NCBI GenBank assembly: GCA_964462535.1
Contig: CAYWXV010000001.1
Span: 310,001-374,000, forward strand
Direction: 5' to 3'
DNA from: CAYWXV01 sp964462535
GTDB taxonomy: Bacteria; Bacteroidota; Ignavibacteria; OLB7
DNA: 64,000 nucleotides
Shown here: positions 61,247-64,000 of the stretch, piece by piece
Layout of the letters: each line of letters begins with the position of its first letter
Numbering within the stretch: the stretch's first letter is position 1
Notes under the pieces: generated by a model
Told to the model about the DNA's origin: nothing
Database searches by the model: none
The model's input: only the letters and a program-made list of their open reading frames with translations
Translations under genes and position numbers: made by a program

Positions 61247-62749
61247 ATGAAGCCACAAGAGATCGACAAGCCCCTCTGCAATTGCGGTGTTGTCGGGGTC
61301 TATAACCACCCCCAAGCCGCGGTCATGACCTACTACGCACTCCACGCGCTTCAACACCGGGGGCAGGAGTCGGCCGGCATAGCGACGTCACGCAGAAGCG
61401 CTTCCGCACCGGACAAGAGGAAGTTCTCGGTCCACAAGGACCACGGGTTGGTCCTGGATATCTTCAGTGATGAGCAGATCCTCCTTGAGTATCTCAAAGG
61501 GGATCATGCCATCGGACACAATCGGTATTCAACCACGGGGGCCACAAGGAAGCGAGCGAACATACAGCCATTCTATGTCTCGAATCATCACGGCAATCTG
61601 GCACTCGCTCACAACGGAAACCTGACGAACACGATCACACTCCGGAATAATCTTAGCCGGGAAGGGGCCCTGTTTCAGACCAGCACGGACTCGGAGATTA
61701 TTCTCCATCTCGCCGCGCGAAGTTCTGAGGAGCGCCCGGAAATGAGGATTCGGGACGCGCTGCGTCAGGTTCGCGGCGCATACTCCATTGCGCTGTTGAC
61801 CGACACAGCCCTCATTGCCGCTCGTGATCCCCACGGATTCCGCCCACTCTGCATCGGACGTCTCGATGATGCCTATGTCATCGCTTCGGAAACGTGCGCC
61901 CTCGACATTATCTCCGCCGAGTACGTCCGCGACGTCCTCCCGAACGAGATCGTCGTCATCGATGATCATACGATAGCAACCGGCGAGATCCGTTCGTACA
62001 CGATCGACGATGTCACCCCGAAGCCGACCTACTGCATTTTCGAGTACGTCTACTTCTCCCGTCCCGACAGCCGCATTTTCGGACATTCGGTCGACAAGGT
62101 GAGGCGTAGGCTTGGAAAACGACTGGCGGAAGAATCGGGGATGAAAGCCTCGCAGCCCGAGAATCGTGTGATCGTCATCAACGTTCCCGACTCATCCAAT
62201 ACAGCAACGCTCGGCTACGCCTATGTCAACCAGCAGTTGAACGAACCGTCAACGAAATACGAGATTGGGCTGATCCGAAGCCACTACGTCGGACGAACGT
62301 TTATTGCCCCAGGGCAATCGAACAGGGAGTTCAAGGTCAAGACGAAGTTCAATGTAGTTAAAGGTGTGCTCGAGGGTCAACAGGTTGTGGTCGTCGACGA
62401 CTCAATCGTCCGTGGGACGACATCGAAGGCGCTGGTCAACCTTATTCGCGAGGCACATCCTGCGGAGATCCACCTTCGGATCACGTCGCCTCCAATCACC
62501 CACCCATGCAAGTATGGGATGGATTTCCCGTCGACCGAGGAGCTCATCGCCAACCAGCTGAACCTCGATGTGGACCAGATTCGGAAGGCTCTCGGGGTCG
62601 ATTCGCTGCACTACCTGTCCATCGAAGGACTCCTTGATGCGGTGCCGCACGATGATGGTGAGGGGTACTGCACCGCCTGCTTCACGGGGAATTACCCTGT
62701 TGAGATTGACACCGACGCGACGAAGCTTGCACTCGAGGAGCTAGGCTAA
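61247..62749 (+). CDS. purF: Amidophosphoribosyltransferase PurF
   Basis: First committed step of purine synthesis: makes phosphoribosylamine from PRPP and glutamine. 500 aa. A short propeptide (12 residues) precedes Cys13 in CGVVGVY, the glutaminase nucleophile exposed by processing. HALQHRGQESAGIA, the PRPP loop VVVVDDSIVRGTTSK and the late GYCTACFTGNYP are present. Cysteines at TYCIF, THPCKYG and the final CTAC match the four Fe-S ligands of the B. subtilis-type enzyme, so a 4Fe-4S form that is oxygen-sensitive is likely. A LysE-type gene follows 3 bases later. Confidence 0.97.
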   Translation: MKPQEIDKPLCNCGVVGVYNHPQAAVMTYYALHALQHRGQESAGIATSRRSASAPDKRKFSVHKDHGLVLDIFSDEQILLEYLKGDHAIGHNRYSTTGATRKRANIQPFYVSNHHGNLALAHNGNLTNTITLRNNLSREGALFQTSTDSEIILHLAARSSEERPEMRIRDALRQVRGAYSIALLTDTALIAARDPHGFRPLCIGRLDDAYVIASETCALDIISAEYVRDVLPNEIVVIDDHTIATGEIRSYTIDDVTPKPTYCIFEYVYFSRPDSRIFGHSVDKVRRRLGKRLAEESGMKASQPENRVIVINVPDSSNTATLGYAYVNQQLNEPSTKYEIGLIRSHYVGRTFIAPGQSNREFKVKTKFNVVKGVLEGQQVVVVDDSIVRGTTSKALVNLIREAHPAEIHLRITSPPITHPCKYGMDFPSTEELIANQLNLDVDQIRKALGVDSLHYLSIEGLLDAVPHDDGEGYCTACFTGNYPVEIDTDATKLALEELG

Positions 62750-62752
62750 GCA

Positions 62753-63454
62753 ATGCTGACGGCATTGTTCGTCGGCATCGTAGTCGGCCTGGTTCTTTCG
62801 CTCCCACCCGGCCCCATCTCCGTCGCGGTCATGCGCCATGCACTTGCCGGCGAATTCCGCTACGGGTTACTGATCGGTGTCGGTGCCGCCACCATGGACA
62901 CGTTCTATTCTCTGGCCGCTATCTTCGCCAGCACTGCCCTTATTGTGGCCGTCAAGGAGACCGTCATGTCGAATGGTTGGCTCCTGTTGATACTCCAGAT
63001 AGCTGCAGTTGGAGTCATGGTCAACCTGGGTTTCAAGTACATGAAACCGACGCAGGCGGACGTGCAGGAGACGGCGAGGAAGGAGGCCTCCTCCGAGGCC
63101 CGGGCCGAGAAGATCGGCGGACGCAGACCATACGTCGTGGGGATTTTCATGTCGGTCGTCAATCTGCCGAGTCCAACATTTCTTCCATCTCTGATTGCCG
63201 TCGCTACCTACCTTCATGCGAACAACTGGGTTGATTCAAGTGTCACGGAAAGCGTGTCGTATGCAATCGGATTCGGAATCGGAGCAGCCGTCTGGTTCGG
63301 CACTGTGCTGCGAACGCTCCACACCGTAAGAACGCGAATCTCGCCAACGTTCATTGGCCGGATCTACACGTTCACTGGTGCCTCGTTCTTTCTTTTCGCC
63401 GTAGTGCTGGTGTACAACATTGTGCGAACCACCTCGTGGGAAACGCTCTGGTAG
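62753..63454 (+). CDS. LysE family transporter
   Basis: 233-aa inner-membrane protein with about six helices and the LysE/RhtB start LFVGIVVGLVLSLPPGPISVAVMRHAL. A charged cytoplasmic loop (EARAEKIGGRR, about 110-125) divides two three-helix halves, and the second half opens with GIFMSVVNLPSPTFLPSLIA. Members export amino acids or related compounds, and the substrate cannot be told. Only 3 bases separate it from purF, so co-transcription is almost certain. Confidence 0.85.
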   Translation: MLTALFVGIVVGLVLSLPPGPISVAVMRHALAGEFRYGLLIGVGAATMDTFYSLAAIFASTALIVAVKETVMSNGWLLLILQIAAVGVMVNLGFKYMKPTQADVQETARKEASSEARAEKIGGRRPYVVGIFMSVVNLPSPTFLPSLIAVATYLHANNWVDSSVTESVSYAIGFGIGAAVWFGTVLRTLHTVRTRISPTFIGRIYTFTGASFFLFAVVLVYNIVRTTSWETLW

Positions 63455-63481
63455 TATCGGGCGATTGCGCGCGAACAGCGC

Positions 63482-64000
63482 CTACACTGATGTCTCGATG
63501 TCAAGTGAGATGTCGGCGGCGGGAGCTGAGTGTGTCAGTGCCCCTACACTTATGAAATCCACACCGGTTGCCGCTATTTCGCGTATCGAATCGAGCGTAA
63601 CGCCTCCACTCGCCTCTGTAACGAGCCTTCCTCCCACCATACGCACACCGGCCGCTATCTCACTGCAGGTCATGTTGTCGAACATGATTCGCGTGATACC
63701 GGGACACTCAACGGCTTCCGCGACCTGATCGAGCGACGCAACTTCGACCTCAATGGATGGCGGTGCGGTTCCGGGTTTCGACATCGATTCCACGGTTCGC
63801 CGAACGGCCGCGGCAATCGACCCGCACGCCGCGATGTGATTGTCCTTGATCATCGCCATGTCGTACAGCCCGATGCGATGGTTTACTCCTCCGCCCACCA
63901 ACACGCTGTACTTATCCAGCCGTCGCCAGCCGGGGATCGTCTTTCGCGTATCGGTGACCTTTGCCGCCGACCCGGCCACGGCATCGACATACTTGCGGGT
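63482..64000 (-). CDS. nadC: Nicotinate-nucleotide diphosphorylase NadC (5' partial)
   Basis: C-terminal part of quinolinate phosphoribosyltransferase, which makes nicotinate mononucleotide in NAD synthesis. The frame is open to the window edge (TRKYVDAVAGSAAKV), so the start lies to the right. Diagnostic sequence includes DTRKTIPGWRRLDKYSVLVGG split around the active site, NHRIGLYDMAMIKDNHI, EVEVASLDQ, ITRIMFDNM and TEASGGVTLD. Converges with the LysE gene with a 27-base gap. Confidence 0.96.
   Translation of the reverse strand, partial: TRKYVDAVAGSAAKVTDTRKTIPGWRRLDKYSVLVGGGVNHRIGLYDMAMIKDNHIAACGSIAAAVRRTVESMSKPGTAPPSIEVEVASLDQVAEAVECPGITRIMFDNMTCSEIAAGVRMVGGRLVTEASGGVTLDSIREIAATGVDFISVGALTHSAPAADISLDIETSV

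Overview
The window looks like a chromosomal segment from a Gram-negative bacterium of the Bacteroidota/Chlorobiota (FCB) group. The best guess is the Ignavibacteria/Kapaibacteria side, but that is inference from gene content and not from a tree. Supporting signs are: a fused LpxC-FabZ protein; six secreted proteins that end in a type IX secretion (T9SS) type-A sorting domain; very long proteins built from choice-of-anchor-D (ASH) repeats; and -7 promoter boxes of the form TAnnTTTG. Lipid A, BamA and Skp genes show a two-membrane envelope. Multiheme cytochromes plus a Ccm system show respiration with many c-type cytochromes. No phage, IS element, CRISPR array or plasmid feature is visible. Two runs of exactly 100 N mark scaffold gaps (25732-25831 and 36276-36375).

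Layout. 1-5050: the 3' part of a sigma-54 response regulator, then murI coupled to a membrane tetraheme cytochrome (minus strand), a ribosomal protein S1-like gene with an acidic N-terminal extension, and tRNA-Leu(UAA). 5060-8260: a DUF1501/DUF1800 pair. 8635-18738: an envelope block, uppS-bamA-skp-skp-lpxD, a terminator, then lpxC/fabZ-lpxA-lpxB-lpxK, followed by a class-I glutamine amidotransferase-like hydrolase. 19479-24512: an HD-type (p)ppGpp hydrolase-like protein, recN and an acyl-CoA ligase, each overlapping the next by 4 bases, divergent from meaB. 24526-43291: two paralogous two-gene modules, each a giant T9SS-exported protein (YCF48-like propeller, ASH repeats, cohesin-like domain, sorting domain) followed by an outer-membrane protein with two OmpA-like domains. 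They lie in opposite orientation around a VOC protein, a GlcD-type oxidase and SppA. 43272-47984: a DHH phosphoesterase, ComB-like phosphatase and FtsK.

47975-54431 is a minus-strand run ccmB-ccmC-ccmD-ccmE-(ccmE-like)-ccmF-fur-(degenerate metallo-beta-lactamase fold). ccmE is of the CxxxY type, and two further CcmE-like OB segments lack the heme-attachment motif. ccmA, ccmG and ccmH are not in the window. 54663-59857 holds two tandem paralogous eight-heme cytochromes and a Rieske-like protein, all with T9SS sorting domains, so they are probable cell-surface redox proteins. The adjacent Ccm genes would mature the cytochromes. The right end has a glycosyltransferase, purF, a LysE-type transporter and the 3' part of nadC.

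The strongest candidates for something undescribed are the duplicated giant-protein/double-OmpA modules, the surface cytochromes with CX3CH and CX4CH heme motifs beside a CxxxY-type Ccm system, and the Rieske-like protein with an altered second ligand motif.
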